This document shows positions 34,503 to 43,474 of a stretch of DNA of 64,000 nt, piece by piece. Position numbers and translations under genes: made by a program. Source of the DNA: Plantibacter sp. ME-Dv--P-122b (GTDB taxonomy: Bacteria > Actinomycetota > Actinomycetes > Actinomycetales > Microbacteriaceae); the NCBI RefSeq assembly GCF_030209375.1, contig NZ_JARVSC010000001.1, forward strand, positions 248,001 through 312,000, in the 5' to 3' direction. The notes below the pieces were generated by a model. The model searched no databases and was not told where the DNA came from. It was given only the letters and a program-made list of their open reading frames with translations. How positions within the stretch are numbered: position 1 is the first letter of the stretch; every line of letters begins with the position of its first letter.

Positions 34503-35513
34503 CTAAGCGGTGTCGTCGCGACGGAGTTCGGTGAGTACGCGATCGACGATACTGGTCGTCGCGAGTCCGTAGCGTTCGTGGAGGGTCGGGAGCGCCCCGG
34601 CGTCGAGGAACGCGTCGGGGAGGCCGATCGGGACGACCCGCTTCCCGAGCCCACGGCGCACGACCGCGCTCGCGACCGTCTCGAACAGCCCACCGACGAC
34701 GGTGTGGTTCTCAAGGGTCACCGCGAGGCGCGGCGTGTCGATCTCGGCGAGGACCGTCGCCTCGTCGAACGGCTTGATCGTCGGCGTGTGGACGACCGAG
34801 ACGTCGAGATGATGTGCCGCGAGCGCCTCCGCCGCCTGCAGGGCCCGCATCGTCATGAGCCCGCTGGAGATGAGCACGACGTCGGCACCGGGTCGGAGGA
34901 CGTTCGCCCTCCCGAGCTCGAAGGTGTAGTCGTACTCGTCGAGGACCATCGGGACGTTTCCGCGGAGCAGTCGCAGGTAGGTTGGGCCTTCATGGGCGGC
35001 GAGCTGTGGGACGGCCTGCTCGATGTCGAGGGCGTCGCACGGGTCGACGATCGTGAGGTTCGGCATGCCGCGGAAGATCGCCATGTCCTCGGTCGCCTGA
35101 TGGCTCGGTCCGTATCCCGTCGTGAGCCCAGGGAGCCCGCCCACGATGTTGACGTTGAGGTTCGGCTCGGCGATGTCGAGGCAGATGAAGTCGTACGCCC
35201 GACGGGCGGCGAAGACGGAGTAGGTGGACGCGAAGGGGACGAGACCCGTCTCCGCCATGCCGGCGGCGGTGCCGTACAGCAGCTGCTCGGCCATCCCCAT
35301 CTGGAAGAACCGCTCCGGGTGTGCCTTGGCGAAGATGTGCATGTCGGTGTATTTGCTGAGGTCTGCGGACAGACCGACGATCCGCGGGTCCGTCTCGGCG
35401 AGCGCGGCGAGGGCGCGTCCGAAGGGAGCCGAGGAGGTCCGCTGACCGGGGTCGGCGAACGACGCGATCATCGCGGACGTCTTGAGCCTCGGGCTCGTGG
35501 TGGTGGTGCTCAT
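34503..35513 (-). CDS. Transketolase C-terminal subunit (split enzyme)
   Basis: 336 residues. Contains the pyrimidine-binding domain (GLSADLSKYTDM, then FFQMGMAEQLLYGTAAGMA, where the Glu activates thiamine diphosphate) and the C-terminal transketolase domain (VVHTPTIKPFDEATV; HTVVGGLFE). It functions with the N-terminal subunit encoded immediately upstream (4-base overlap) as a thiamine-dependent two-carbon transferase. Split transketolases often have specialised catabolic roles rather than the pentose phosphate role. Confidence 0.92.
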   Translation of the reverse strand: MSTTTTSPRLKTSAMIASFADPGQRTSSAPFGRALAALAETDPRIVGLSADLSKYTDMHIFAKAHPERFFQMGMAEQLLYGTAAGMAETGLVPFASTYSVFAARRAYDFICLDIAEPNLNVNIVGGLPGLTTGYGPSHQATEDMAIFRGMPNLTIVDPCDALDIEQAVPQLAAHEGPTYLRLLRGNVPMVLDEYDYTFELGRANVLRPGADVVLISSGLMTMRALQAAEALAAHHLDVSVVHTPTIKPFDEATVLAEIDTPRLAVTLENHTVVGGLFETVASAVVRRGLGKRVVPIGLPDAFLDAGALPTLHERYGLATTSIVDRVLTELRRDDTA

Positions 35514-36403
35514 GCCTGGTCCGTCCCGTCGAATCCTGCGGTCAGCTCGTCGCGGCACAGCTGCCACTCGTGCTCGTCGATCTTCATGAAGTGCGCCTTC
35601 TCCCGCTGTTCGAGCAGTGGGACGCCGCGCCCGACGAGCGTGTCGCACAGGATCACCGCCGGGACCCCCTGGGCCTTCGCTGCGGTGGTCGCGCGGTCGA
35701 CCGCGTCGAGGAGCGCGTCGACGTCGTTGCCGTCGACGCGCTGCGTGAACCAGCCGAACGACGCCCACTTCTCGTGCGCCGGCTCGATCCCGAGGACGCC
35801 GGCCGTCGGTCCGTCCGCCTGCAGGGCGTTCATGTCCACGAACGCCAGGAGGTTGCCGAGACGGTGGTGGTGCGCGCCCATCGCGGCCTCCCAGGTCGAA
35901 CCCTCGTCGAGCTCCCCGTCGGAGAGGAAGTTCACGACGCGAGCATCGTTCCCCTGCAGGCGGAGCCCCAGCGCCATCCCCACCGCGACCCCGAGGCCGT
36001 GGCCGAGCGAGCCGCCCGAGATCTCCATGCCGGGGGTGTAGCTGGCCATCCCCGACATCGGCAGGCGCGAGTCGTCGGAACCGTAGCTCTCCAATTCGTC
36101 GATCGGGATCACCCCGGCCTCCGCGAGGGCGGCGTACAGGCCGATCGCGTAGTGCCCCGTGGAGAGCAGGAAGCGGTCTCGGCCCTCCCAGTGCGGGTCG
36201 GCAGGGCGGAGACGCAGGAGGTCCGCGTAGGCGACGGCGAGGATGTCGGCGGCCCCGAGGCCTTGGCCGACGTACCCCTGGCCCTGCACTTCCCCCATGT
36301 CGAGGATGTGGTGGCGGACGCGATGTGCGGCCGCCCTGACCGCGGTGCTGCGTGACGACCGGGTCGTCGGCTGATCGGCGGTGCCGGTGATGGTGGAGGT
36401 CAT
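35510..36403 (-). CDS. Transketolase N-terminal subunit (split enzyme)
   Basis: 297 residues, thiamine diphosphate-binding half: GRDRFLLSTGHYAIGLYA with the conserved His, SGGSLGHGLGVAVGMALG, and the ThDP motif LSDGELDEGSTWEA...DMNALQ. GGAAGGAA precedes the ATG. It pairs with the C-terminal subunit downstream. The upstream gap to the MFS gene contains a stable hairpin. Confidence 0.92.
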   Translation of the reverse strand: MTSTITGTADQPTTRSSRSTAVRAAAHRVRHHILDMGEVQGQGYVGQGLGAADILAVAYADLLRLRPADPHWEGRDRFLLSTGHYAIGLYAALAEAGVIPIDELESYGSDDSRLPMSGMASYTPGMEISGGSLGHGLGVAVGMALGLRLQGNDARVVNFLSDGELDEGSTWEAAMGAHHHRLGNLLAFVDMNALQADGPTAGVLGIEPAHEKWASFGWFTQRVDGNDVDALLDAVDRATTAAKAQGVPAVILCDTLVGRGVPLLEQREKAHFMKIDEHEWQLCRDELTAGFDGTDQA

Positions 36404-36421
36404 GCTGGATTCCTTCCGGAT

Positions 36422-36463
36422 CGGGTGGTGCCGACGTCGGTCGCCGTCGGCCGACACCACCCG
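36422..36463 (-). terminator. Intercistronic hairpin between MFS and transketolase genes
   Basis: A 12-bp stem with one G-T type mismatch (36422-36433 with 36452-36463). It lies inside the operon, so it may act as partial terminator or RNA-stability element, raising the transporter message relative to the enzymes. Confidence 0.55.
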
Positions 36464-36483
36464 GTGGATCATGGGGCGGTCGG

Positions 36484-37812
36484 TCAGCGGCGGAGGAGCT
36501 CGGCCGGGCTGGTGTCCGCGGCGGTCAGTCGTCCGGTCTTGATCGGCGCGGTCTCGCGGGCGGTGAGTGCGCAGAGCGTGGAGACGATGCCCAGCGCGCT
36601 GAGGAGTACCGCTGGACCGACCCAACCGATCCAGCCGTACAGAGCCGTCGCGATGAAGGGCAGCAGTCCGGCGATGACGCTCGCACCGTTGTAGCCGAGC
36701 GAGATGCCCGAGGAGCGGACGTTCCGGTCGAACTGCTCGGAGAACCACGACCCTTCTACCGCGAAGATCGGGTCGTGGCTGAGGATGAGGCTCAGGGTGA
36801 CGGCGACGATGATCATGATGATCGCGCCCGTGTTGATCAACAGGAACATCGGGACGCCGAAGAGGATCGTGAAGATCGAGCCGATCAGGAAGACGCTCCG
36901 ACGACCGATGCGGTCACTGAGTGCGCCGTACGCCAGATGGGTTCCGAGGCCGAGCGCCGAGCCGACGAGCGTGCCGTACAGGACGTACTGCTTGTCGGAG
37001 ATGCCGGCGAGCACCACGTACGACAGGGCGAAGCTCGTCGTGATGTAGTACCCGCCGGTCTCGGCGAGCCGCAGACCCATGATGCGGAGGATGATCCGCC
37101 AGTCCTGCTTGATGACCTGGATCGCCGGGCGCTTGTGGATCTCCCCGGCCGCCTTCATCTGCTCGAAGTCCGGTGACTCGTGGATGCCGAGACGGATCCA
37201 GAGGCCGATGGCGACCATGACGATGGAGAACAGGAACGGTACCCGCCACACCCAGTCGCCTTCGAAGAGTGCGGCGCTGAGGAGGAACGAACCGTTCGCC
37301 AGAAGGAGCCCGGCGGGAATGCCGATCTGCGGGACCGCGCCGAAGAACCCTCGGCGCTTGAGCGGTGCGTGCTCGACCGCCATCAGGACGGCGCCACCCC
37401 ACTCGGCCCCGTACCCGATGCCCTGGATCGCGCGGAGCAGGATCAGCAGGATCGGCGCCAGCACGCCCACCGTCCCGTAGGTCGGGAGGAGGCCGATGAG
37501 GAAGGTCGCGACCCCCATGGTCGACAGTGCCCAGATGAGGATCGTCTTGCGGCCGATGCGGTCGCCGAAATGCCCCGCGAGGTACCCGCCGAGGGGCCGG
37601 AAGAGGAAACCGATCGCCAGTGTGGCGAAGCTGGCCAGGACGCCGACGAAGGCGTTCTCGGCGTGGAAGAACGCCGTCCCGAAATACGCCGCTGCCGCGG
37701 TGCCGTAGATGAAGAAGTCGTAGCTCTCGACAGCCGTCCCGATCATCGAGGCCGTCGAGACCTTGATCGGGTTGTCCTTCACCGGAGCCGGTCCGGGGGT
37801 GGGGTGTGCCAT
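36484..37812 (-). CDS. MFS transporter, metabolite:H+ symporter family
   Basis: 442 residues, 12 membrane helices. The MHS-family marks are present: STASMIGTAVESYDFFIYGTAAA at TM1 (in part), FRPLGGYLAGHFGDRIGRKTIL in loop 2-3, RAIQGIGYGAEWGGAVLM in TM4-5. AAGGAGG precedes the ATG. Members import organic acids, proline/betaine or shikimate. In this operon it likely imports the acid sugar that feeds the dehydrogenase and kinase. Confidence 0.93.
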   Translation of the reverse strand: MAHPTPGPAPVKDNPIKVSTASMIGTAVESYDFFIYGTAAAAYFGTAFFHAENAFVGVLASFATLAIGFLFRPLGGYLAGHFGDRIGRKTILIWALSTMGVATFLIGLLPTYGTVGVLAPILLILLRAIQGIGYGAEWGGAVLMAVEHAPLKRRGFFGAVPQIGIPAGLLLANGSFLLSAALFEGDWVWRVPFLFSIVMVAIGLWIRLGIHESPDFEQMKAAGEIHKRPAIQVIKQDWRIILRIMGLRLAETGGYYITTSFALSYVVLAGISDKQYVLYGTLVGSALGLGTHLAYGALSDRIGRRSVFLIGSIFTILFGVPMFLLINTGAIIMIIVAVTLSLILSHDPIFAVEGSWFSEQFDRNVRSSGISLGYNGASVIAGLLPFIATALYGWIGWVGPAVLLSALGIVSTLCALTARETAPIKTGRLTAADTSPAELLRR

Positions 37813-37861
37813 GGGTTCCTCCTTGAACGAATGGTGCGGGGGTCGTGCGGTCGGGCGTCGC

Positions 37862-38746
37862 TCAGACGCTCGGGCGATAGGTCTCGATCACGCGGGAGTC
37901 GTCGCGGGTGCCGAGGCCGGCCTCGGCCGCGGCCAGGTACCGCTCGCGGGCGGCGTCGAGGACGGGCGTCGACGCGCCCGCCGCGCTCGCCGCATCGGCG
38001 ACGAGCCCCGCGTCCTTGACGAAGATGTTGATCTGGCTCGAGACCTCGACGTCGGTGCCCTCGAGCATCCGGGGGCCACGGTCCGAGAGCATCCAGGATG
38101 CGGCGGCGCCGGACTCGACCAGGGGGAGCACGGTGGCCGGGTCCAGTCCGAGCGCTTCGGCGAGGGCGAGCGCTTCTGCAGCGGCGACGATGTGCACGGC
38201 ACAGAGGTGCTGGTTCACCACCTTGATGCCCTGCCCCTCGCCGACCTCGTCGCCGACGATCCTGACGGTCCCGAGCGCTCCGAGGACCCCCGACACCGTC
38301 GCGGTCGCCGTCGGTGCGCCGGACACGAAGAGGGTCAGTTCGCCCGTGCGTGCCCGGGCGACGCCACCGGTGACCGGTGCGTCGATGACGGCGGCACCGG
38401 CTGCGGACAGGCGTGCGCCCTGCTCGGCGACGGAGGCCGGGCCGACCGTGCTCATGACCACCCACGTCTGGCCGGTGACGTCCGTGGCGTCGAGGGCGTG
38501 GTCCACCAGGGCGGCGAGCTGATCAGGCGTCGCCACCATCACGATGACGATGTCGGCGCGGGGTGCCTCGGCGAGCGACGACACAGCGGCGACTCCGACG
38601 GCGGCGGCGCGCTCGTGGGCCCCTGGGAACGGGTCGACCCCCGTGACACGGTGGCCGGCGGCGACGAGCTGGGCGGCCATCGGGAGACCGATCGCGCCGA
38701 TACCGACGAAAGTGAGCGTGGTTGCGGGCTGTGGCGTCGTCGCCAT
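37862..38746 (-). CDS. NAD(P)-dependent beta-hydroxyacid dehydrogenase (3-hydroxyisobutyrate/threonate dehydrogenase family)
   Basis: 294 residues. Rossmann motif VGIGAIGLPMA, substrate motif IDAPVTGGVARARTGELTLFVSG, catalytic Lys in GQGIKVVNQHL, and the C-terminal FVKDAGLVADAA helix that completes the active site. GGAGG places the start at MATTP. Relatives include L-threonate dehydrogenase (LtnD), 2-hydroxy-3-oxopropionate reductase and GarR. Association with a DUF1537 kinase points to oxidation of a C4 (or related) aldonate to the 2- or 3-oxo acid. First gene of the operon. Confidence 0.9.
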   Translation of the reverse strand: MATTPQPATTLTFVGIGAIGLPMAAQLVAAGHRVTGVDPFPGAHERAAAVGVAAVSSLAEAPRADIVIVMVATPDQLAALVDHALDATDVTGQTWVVMSTVGPASVAEQGARLSAAGAAVIDAPVTGGVARARTGELTLFVSGAPTATATVSGVLGALGTVRIVGDEVGEGQGIKVVNQHLCAVHIVAAAEALALAEALGLDPATVLPLVESGAAASWMLSDRGPRMLEGTDVEVSSQINIFVKDAGLVADAASAAGASTPVLDAARERYLAAAEAGLGTRDDSRVIETYRPSV

Positions 38747-38781
38747 GGCGTCCTCCATCGGTGCGCGGGTGTCAGCGGGTG

Positions 38782-38796
38782 ATTGGTTCAACCAAT
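38782..38796. promoter_or_regulatory. FCD-GntR operator O1 (downstream of promoter)
   Basis: ATTGGTTCAACCAAT, a perfect palindrome around a central base. It lies just downstream of the -10 element of the leftward promoter, where bound repressor would block elongation or open-complex formation. The same sequence recurs at 38841 and, degenerate, at 39635. Confidence 0.85.
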
Positions 38797-38808
38797 CTGC
38801 TGCGAATG

Positions 38809-38838
38809 ATCGTACGGCGCTCGCTCCGACCGTGTCAA
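38809..38838 (-). promoter_or_regulatory. Predicted promoter of the acid-sugar operon
   Basis: On the minus strand TTGACA (38838-38833), an 18-bp spacer and TACGAT (38814-38809). Flanked on both sides by identical operator palindromes. Confidence 0.65.
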
Positions 38839-38840
38839 GT

Positions 38841-38855
38841 ATTGGTTGAACCAAT
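38841..38855. promoter_or_regulatory. FCD-GntR operator O2 (upstream of promoter)
   Basis: ATTGGTTGAACCAAT abuts the -35 element. Its centre is 59 bp from that of O1, so two dimers could cooperate or loop DNA around the promoter. Confidence 0.85.
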
Positions 38856-38920
38856 GCTGTGCGCGGGATGGGGGTGTCGAGCCGGTGAGGCCACGCTCTC
38901 GGGTGCCTGGGCGATTCGCG

Positions 38921-39622
38921 TCAGTGCGCGTCGACCCCGAGCTGCAACCAGTCGACGAAGTGCTGGTGCATGGCCCGCCGAGCGGCCTCGGGATCGTGGG
39001 AGGCGAGGGCGTCGACGACGGCGTAGTGGACGCTGTCGGTGTTGCGCACCCCGTGCTCGTCGGGCTCCTCGACCGCGATCGCCTGCAGTCGTCTGGTGCG
39101 GATCGCTTCCCGCAGGACGTGGCTGAACCCCGCGTGCATGAGCCGGAAGATCGGATCATCGACGATGGCGTTCAGGCGACTGTGGAACATGACGTCTGCT
39201 TCGAGAGCCGCCTCGTGGTCGCCGGATCGCGTCGATTCGATCATCCGGTCGACGTCGGCGCGCAGCAGGGCGAGCTGCTCCTCGGTGACGAGGCTCGCGG
39301 CGGCTTCGGCGACCGTCTCCTCGAGCAGCATGCGCGACCGGGCGAACTGTTGGTCCGTCAGGTGTCCGAGTTGTCGGGAGATCGTGAACCAGCTGCGGAC
39401 GAAGTCGTCGCCGGGGGCGTCGAGATAGGTTCCGCGCCCCTGCGTGCGGTACAGGAATCCGAGTCGTTCGAGGACCGCGAGTTGCTCGCGGAGTGCGCCA
39501 CGGCTCATCTCCAGCGCATCGCCGAGCTCGCGCTCAGGTGGAAGACGCCTGGCGGTCGTGTCGGGCTCGGGCGTGGACAGCTCGATGAGGCGACTCACGA
39601 GCGCCTCGAGCGGTTCCGCCAT
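38921..39622 (-). CDS. GntR family transcriptional regulator (FCD domain) of the acid-sugar operon
   Basis: 233 residues. Winged helix about 1-65 (LPPERELGDALEMSRGALREQLAVLERLGFLYR, in part: MSRGALREQLAVLERLGFL) and an FCD domain with metal ligands visible (EADVMFHSRLN, DSVHYAVVDAL, AMHQHFVDWL). It lies immediately upstream of the dehydrogenase-led operon in the same direction. The ATTGGT-type palindrome upstream of its own start and the two at the operon promoter form a coherent regulon, so it is very likely an autoregulated repressor relieved by a pathway intermediate. Confidence 0.92.
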   Translation of the reverse strand: MAEPLEALVSRLIELSTPEPDTTARRLPPERELGDALEMSRGALREQLAVLERLGFLYRTQGRGTYLDAPGDDFVRSWFTISRQLGHLTDQQFARSRMLLEETVAEAAASLVTEEQLALLRADVDRMIESTRSGDHEAALEADVMFHSRLNAIVDDPIFRLMHAGFSHVLREAIRTRRLQAIAVEEPDEHGVRNTDSVHYAVVDALASHDPEAARRAMHQHFVDWLQLGVDAH

Positions 39623-39634
39623 GCTGCCCCCTCG

Positions 39635-39649
39635 ATTGGTCCGACCAGT
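39635..39649. promoter_or_regulatory. Degenerate FCD-GntR operator upstream of its own gene
   Basis: ATTGGTCCGACCAGT differs from O1/O2 at the centre and at the penultimate base. It lies 12 bp before the regulator start codon and suggests weak autoregulation. Confidence 0.65.
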
Positions 39650-39704
39650 GTCGATGGTAGCCGGTGATGCCCGTCGACCGGCTCAGGGACCGGCACGGAC
39701 GCAG

Positions 39705-39736
39705 CACGCCCGCCCCGATGGAGCGGGACGGGCGTG
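39705..39736 (-). terminator. Hairpin terminator of purQ
   Basis: CACGCCCG...CGGGCGTG outer stem with a GC-rich inner stem of imperfect pairing, eighteen bases past the purQ stop. Confidence 0.6.
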
Positions 39737-39753
39737 GAGACGACGCGTGTTGG

Positions 39754-40455
39754 CTAGACCGCCTGGAGGGCCTGCACGGCGCTGGTGAAGAAGGCGAGAC
39801 CGTCGACGCCGGAGCGCATGGCGAGCGGGGTGTCGGGACCGAAGCCCGGCTCGATCGCGTGCTCGGGGTGCGGCATGAGCCCGACGACGTTGCCGGCCGG
39901 GTTCGTGAGGCCGGCGATGTCGTCGAGCGAACCGTTCGGGTTCACGCCCGCGTAGCGGAACGCGACCAGGCCCTCGCCCTCGACGCGTGCCAGGGTCTCG
40001 GCGTCGGCGATGTAGCCACCGTCGGCGTTCTTGAGCGGGATGATGATCTCCTGCCCCTTCGAGAACTGGTGGGTCCAGGCGGTGTCGGCGTTCTCGACCG
40101 TGAGCAGCTGGTCACGACGGATGAACTGCTGGTGGGCGTTCCGGATGAGGCCACCGGGCAGCAGGTGCGCCTCGACGAGCATCTGGAAGCCGTTGCAGAT
40201 CCCGAGGATCGGCATGCCCTTGCCGGCGGCGTCTTTCAGCTCGGTCATGATCGGCGAGACCGCGGCGATCGCGCCGGCGCGGAGGTAGTCGCCGTAGCTG
40301 AAGCCACCCGGCAGGATCACCGCATCGACGCCCTGGAGGTCGTGGTCGCCGTGCCAGAGCGCGACGGGCTCGGCACCCGCCATGCGGACCGCGCGCTGGG
40401 CGTCGCGGTCGTCGAGCGAACCGGGGAAGGTGATGACGCCGATACGGGTCGTCAT
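39754..40455 (-). CDS. purQ: Phosphoribosylformylglycinamidine synthase, glutaminase subunit
   Basis: 233 residues, class-I glutamine amidotransferase. It begins [15 protein letters not shown]. The nucleophile elbow [10 protein letters not shown] contains the catalytic Cys, and the His-Glu pair is in MPHPEHAIE. It supplies ammonia to PurL. The ATG overlaps the purS stop by four bases. Confidence 0.96.
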   Translation of the reverse strand: MTTRIGVITFPGSLDDRDAQRAVRMAGAEPVALWHGDHDLQGVDAVILPGGFSYGDYLRAGAIAAVSPIMTELKDAAGKGMPILGICNGFQMLVEAHLLPGGLIRNAHQQFIRRDQLLTVENADTAWTHQFSKGQEIIIPLKNADGGYIADAETLARVEGEGLVAFRYAGVNPNGSLDDIAGLTNPAGNVVGLMPHPEHAIEPGFGPDTPLAMRSGVDGLAFFTSAVQALQAV

Positions 40456-40712
40456 GCCTCGGAGCCCTCGGGGTAGTGGATGGCCACGACGTCCTCGATC
40501 ACGGCGTTCGAGAGGATGTCGTCGGCGATCTGCTGCACCGTGGCGCGCGTGGCGTCGGTGATGGGGCCGTCGACCGTGAGCTCGAAGCGCTTGCCGATGC
40601 GGACATCGGTGAACTCGCTCTTGCCGAGACGCGCGAGGGCGCCGGCGACGGCCTTGCCCTGGGGGTCCAGCAGTTCGGCTTTCGGCATGACTTCTACGAC
40701 GATGGTCGGCAC
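40452..40712 (-). CDS. purS: Phosphoribosylformylglycinamidine synthase, PurS subunit
   Basis: 86 residues, GTG start. Typical opening [19 protein letters not shown], followed by [10 protein letters not shown] and the C-terminal [16 protein letters not shown]. PurS bridges PurL and PurQ in the bacterial FGAM synthase complex. It forms a two-gene operon with purQ; purL is separate at 22-24 kb. Confidence 0.95.
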   Translation of the reverse strand: MPTIVVEVMPKAELLDPQGKAVAGALARLGKSEFTDVRIGKRFELTVDGPITDATRATVQQIADDILSNAVIEDVVAIHYPEGSEA

Positions 40713-40769
40713 GGAGGTCTCTTTCGTTGCGACGCGGCGGGGATGCGAACAGTCTAGCGCCGAGCGCAC

Positions 40770-40805
40770 GACGCCCGTCCGACGGCGGTGCGTCGGACGG
40801 GCGTC
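40770..40805 (-). terminator. Hairpin terminator of the APC permease operon
   Basis: Perfect 14-bp stem GACGCCCGTCCGAC/GTCGGACGGGCGTC with an 8-base loop. It lies beyond the permease stop on the minus strand and about 60 bp upstream of purS. Confidence 0.8.
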
Positions 40806-40817
40806 GAGGTCATCGGG

Positions 40818-42395
40818 TCATTCCGGGAGGGCGGCGTCCGCTTCGTTCGCGTCGCCGGCGATGCCGCGGGCGAGCGTCTTGTTGCGGAAGAAGTCCGGTC
40901 GGAGCTTCGCCTGGATGAGCATGATGACGATGCCCGCGACGATGATGATCATGCCGAGGATGAACACGAGCCCGACACCGCCGATGTTCGACCCGGAGCC
41001 GTAGTCGGGGTCGGCGCTCTCGGTGATCGTCGTGAAGAACAGCACGCCCAGGATGAGCCCGCCGACGAGCGGGGAGAAGAACTGGAAGAAGAAGTTCCGT
41101 GCGCTCGAGAACCACTGCTTCCGGAAGTACCAGACGCACGCGAACGCCGTCAGGCCGTAGTAGAAGCAGATCATCATGCCGAGGGTCGTGATCGTGTCCC
41201 AGAGCACGTCCTCGGAGATGAAGCGCATGACCGCGTAGAACACCGACGCGACGACGCTGGAGACGATCGTCGCGTAGCCGGGGGTGAAGAACTTCGGGTG
41301 CACCTTCGAGAACTTCGGCGACAGCGCGCCGTAGTGTCCCATCGCGAGCAGGGTCCGCGCGGGGGAGACGAACGTCGACTGCAGCGAGGCGGCCGAGGAC
41401 GACAGCACCGCGATCGACACGAGGATCGCGAGCGGACCGAGGATGGACCCCGCGAGCGAGAAGAACACGTTGCCCTGGATGTCCTCGTTGCCGAGCCCGA
41501 ACTCGCCGTCGCCGACGCCCGCGTAGTTGATGAGCGCGACCGACAGGAACAGGTAGAGGACGACGATGATGACGACCGTGGCCGTGGCGGCCTTGCCGGG
41601 CGTCGAGCTCGACCCCTTCGTCTCCTCGCTCATCGTCAGCGTGACGTCCCAACCCCAGAAGATGAAGATGGAGAGCGAGAGGCCGGCAGCGAAGGCGCTG
41701 AACGAGCCGACGGCGAACGGGTTGAACCAGTCGAGCGAGATCGGGAGGGCGTCGAACGCGTCCCCGCCCGCGACGTGCGCGAAGGCGACGATGCCGAACA
41801 GCACCATCACGAGCAACTGGAAGCCCACGAGCACGTACTGCAGCTTCTGCGTCGTCTGCATGTCGCGGTAGGAGATGAGCGTCGCTCCGAGCATGAACGC
41901 CAGACAGGTGATGACGTTGATGAACGGGTTCGACGTGAGCCCCGCGATGTCGGGGTTCTGGAAGATCTGCGACAGCATCAGGTAGAAGAAGTCGACCGCG
42001 ATGCCCGCGAGGTTCGAGAGCACGACGATGGTCGCGGCGATGAGGCCCCAACCGGCCATCCAACCGACCCACGGGCCGAACGCGCGCGTCGCCCAGGTGA
42101 ACGAGGTGCCGGAGTCCGGCATGCGGCTGTTGAGCTCCCGGTAGCCGAAGGCGACGAGCAGCATCGGGATGAAGCCGACGAGGAAGATGGCCGGCACGTG
42201 GGTGCCGACCTCCGCGACGGTCGGACCGAGGGCACCGGTCAGGGTGTACGCCGGCGCGATGCACGAGATGCCGATGACGATCGCGCCGACGAGGCCGACG
42301 GTGCCGGCGCCCAGGCCCTTCTTGGAGAGGGCGCCGGTCGCGGTCGTCTCGGGGTGGGCAACGTCGCGCGGTGGGGTGGTTTCGGGAGGAGTCAT
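40818..42395 (-). CDS. APC superfamily amino acid/polyamine permease
   Basis: 525 residues with about 12 membrane helices. The APC opening GLGAGTVGLVGAIVIGISCIAP and the consensus WATRAFGPWVGWMAGW are present; a charged C-terminal tail follows. The 4-base overlap with the universal stress protein gene upstream shows one transcript. Close to putrescine oxidase, gabD and gabT, so putrescine or GABA uptake is the best guess; this is inference from context. Confidence 0.9.
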   Translation of the reverse strand: MTPPETTPPRDVAHPETTATGALSKKGLGAGTVGLVGAIVIGISCIAPAYTLTGALGPTVAEVGTHVPAIFLVGFIPMLLVAFGYRELNSRMPDSGTSFTWATRAFGPWVGWMAGWGLIAATIVVLSNLAGIAVDFFYLMLSQIFQNPDIAGLTSNPFINVITCLAFMLGATLISYRDMQTTQKLQYVLVGFQLLVMVLFGIVAFAHVAGGDAFDALPISLDWFNPFAVGSFSAFAAGLSLSIFIFWGWDVTLTMSEETKGSSSTPGKAATATVVIIVVLYLFLSVALINYAGVGDGEFGLGNEDIQGNVFFSLAGSILGPLAILVSIAVLSSSAASLQSTFVSPARTLLAMGHYGALSPKFSKVHPKFFTPGYATIVSSVVASVFYAVMRFISEDVLWDTITTLGMMICFYYGLTAFACVWYFRKQWFSSARNFFFQFFSPLVGGLILGVLFFTTITESADPDYGSGSNIGGVGLVFILGMIIIVAGIVIMLIQAKLRPDFFRNKTLARGIAGDANEADAALPE

Positions 42396-43288
42396 GTCGG
42401 GTCTCCGAGGGTCAGCACGGAGTCGCGGGGCACGACCACCATGGGTACGGGGAGCTCACGCAGCATCTTCGCCGCCGTGGAGCCGAGGAAGAGGTGCTTG
42501 GGGGTGGCCAGTCGGCTGGAACCGACGAGCACGATCTCCGCGGGCTTCCACTCGAGGTTCGCGACGGCGTCCTCGATGCGGGTGCCCGAGGCGATCTCGG
42601 TGGTCACGTCGATGTCCTTCGGCAGGTGTTCGGTCGCGTAGGCGAGGACCTCCGCAGCGTGTGCCTCGGCACGGGCGGTCGCCTCGGGGTGCTCGGCGCC
42701 CTCGGGCTGGTCGAGCGCGACGAGCGAGACCAGGCGGAGCGGGATGACCGCGTTCTTGGTGACGACGATGGCCGCGTCGAGCAGCTCGTGCGCGCCTGCC
42801 CGGGTGCCGATCGCACAGGTGATGCGGCTGACCGTGCCGCCGGTGGGCTGCGCCTCGAGGAGGTCGCGGCTACCGACGGGGGCGAGCGCGACGGGGACGA
42901 CCGCCGAGTGCAGGAGCGTGTTCGCGACGCTGCCGAGCGTGAACCGGCCGAGGATTCCGCCGCGCGCCGCACCGATGATGATGAGCCCGCCCTCGAGGAT
43001 GCGGGAGGCCTCCAAGAGGCCCTCCGCGAACGACTCGTCGTACACGAGGTGCGTCTTGGCCGTGATGTCGGCGGGGACCGCGTCGAGCGCCTCGGCGAGC
43101 CAGCGTTCGGCCGTCTCACGGAGGAACCGTTCGTAGCCGGGATCGGCCGGGGTGATCGTCGGGCGCTCCTCGTTCGCGAGCACGAGGACGATGTCGAGCC
43201 GGGCGCCGGTGGTTCGAGCGATCCGGATGCCGAGCGCGAGCGCGTCGCGTCCCGCCGGCGTATCGGTGTAGCCAACGATGTATCTCAT
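42392..43288 (-). CDS. Universal stress protein, tandem UspA domains
   Basis: 298 residues made of two UspA domains (about 1-145 and 150-298). The ATP-binding pattern G-2x-G-9x-G(S/T) is recognisable in both: IIGAARGGILGRFTLGSVAN and LVGSSRLATPKHLFLGSTA. It precedes and overlaps the APC permease gene, an arrangement in which the USP may modulate the transporter. Confidence 0.92.
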   Translation of the reverse strand: MRYIVGYTDTPAGRDALALGIRIARTTGARLDIVLVLANEERPTITPADPGYERFLRETAERWLAEALDAVPADITAKTHLVYDESFAEGLLEASRILEGGLIIIGAARGGILGRFTLGSVANTLLHSAVVPVALAPVGSRDLLEAQPTGGTVSRITCAIGTRAGAHELLDAAIVVTKNAVIPLRLVSLVALDQPEGAEHPEATARAEAHAAEVLAYATEHLPKDIDVTTEIASGTRIEDAVANLEWKPAEIVLVGSSRLATPKHLFLGSTAAKMLRELPVPMVVVPRDSVLTLGDPT

Positions 43289-43312
43289 CTGGTGTTCGCT
43301 TTCGATCGGGTG

Positions 43313-43374
43313 CGCCCTTCGACAGGCTCAGGAACCGCTTGTCGACGGGCTCGGGAGCCGCCTGTCGAAGGGCG
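43313..43374. repeat. Inverted pair of the dispersed CTTCGACAGGCTCAGG repeat
   Basis: Perfect 15-bp arms CGCCCTTCGACAGGC (43313-43327) and GCCTGTCGAAGGGCG (43360-43374) enclose a 32-base loop with a degenerate extra copy. Another direct copy is at 43441-43464. Confidence 0.8.
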
Positions 43375-43474
43375 GGACCGGGACCAGGATGCACGGCGGT
43401 GTGCGGGTGTTTCGTTGGTGCAGGGTATCGACGGGGGTGGCCCTTCGACAAGCTCAGGAACCGGAGGAGGTGGG

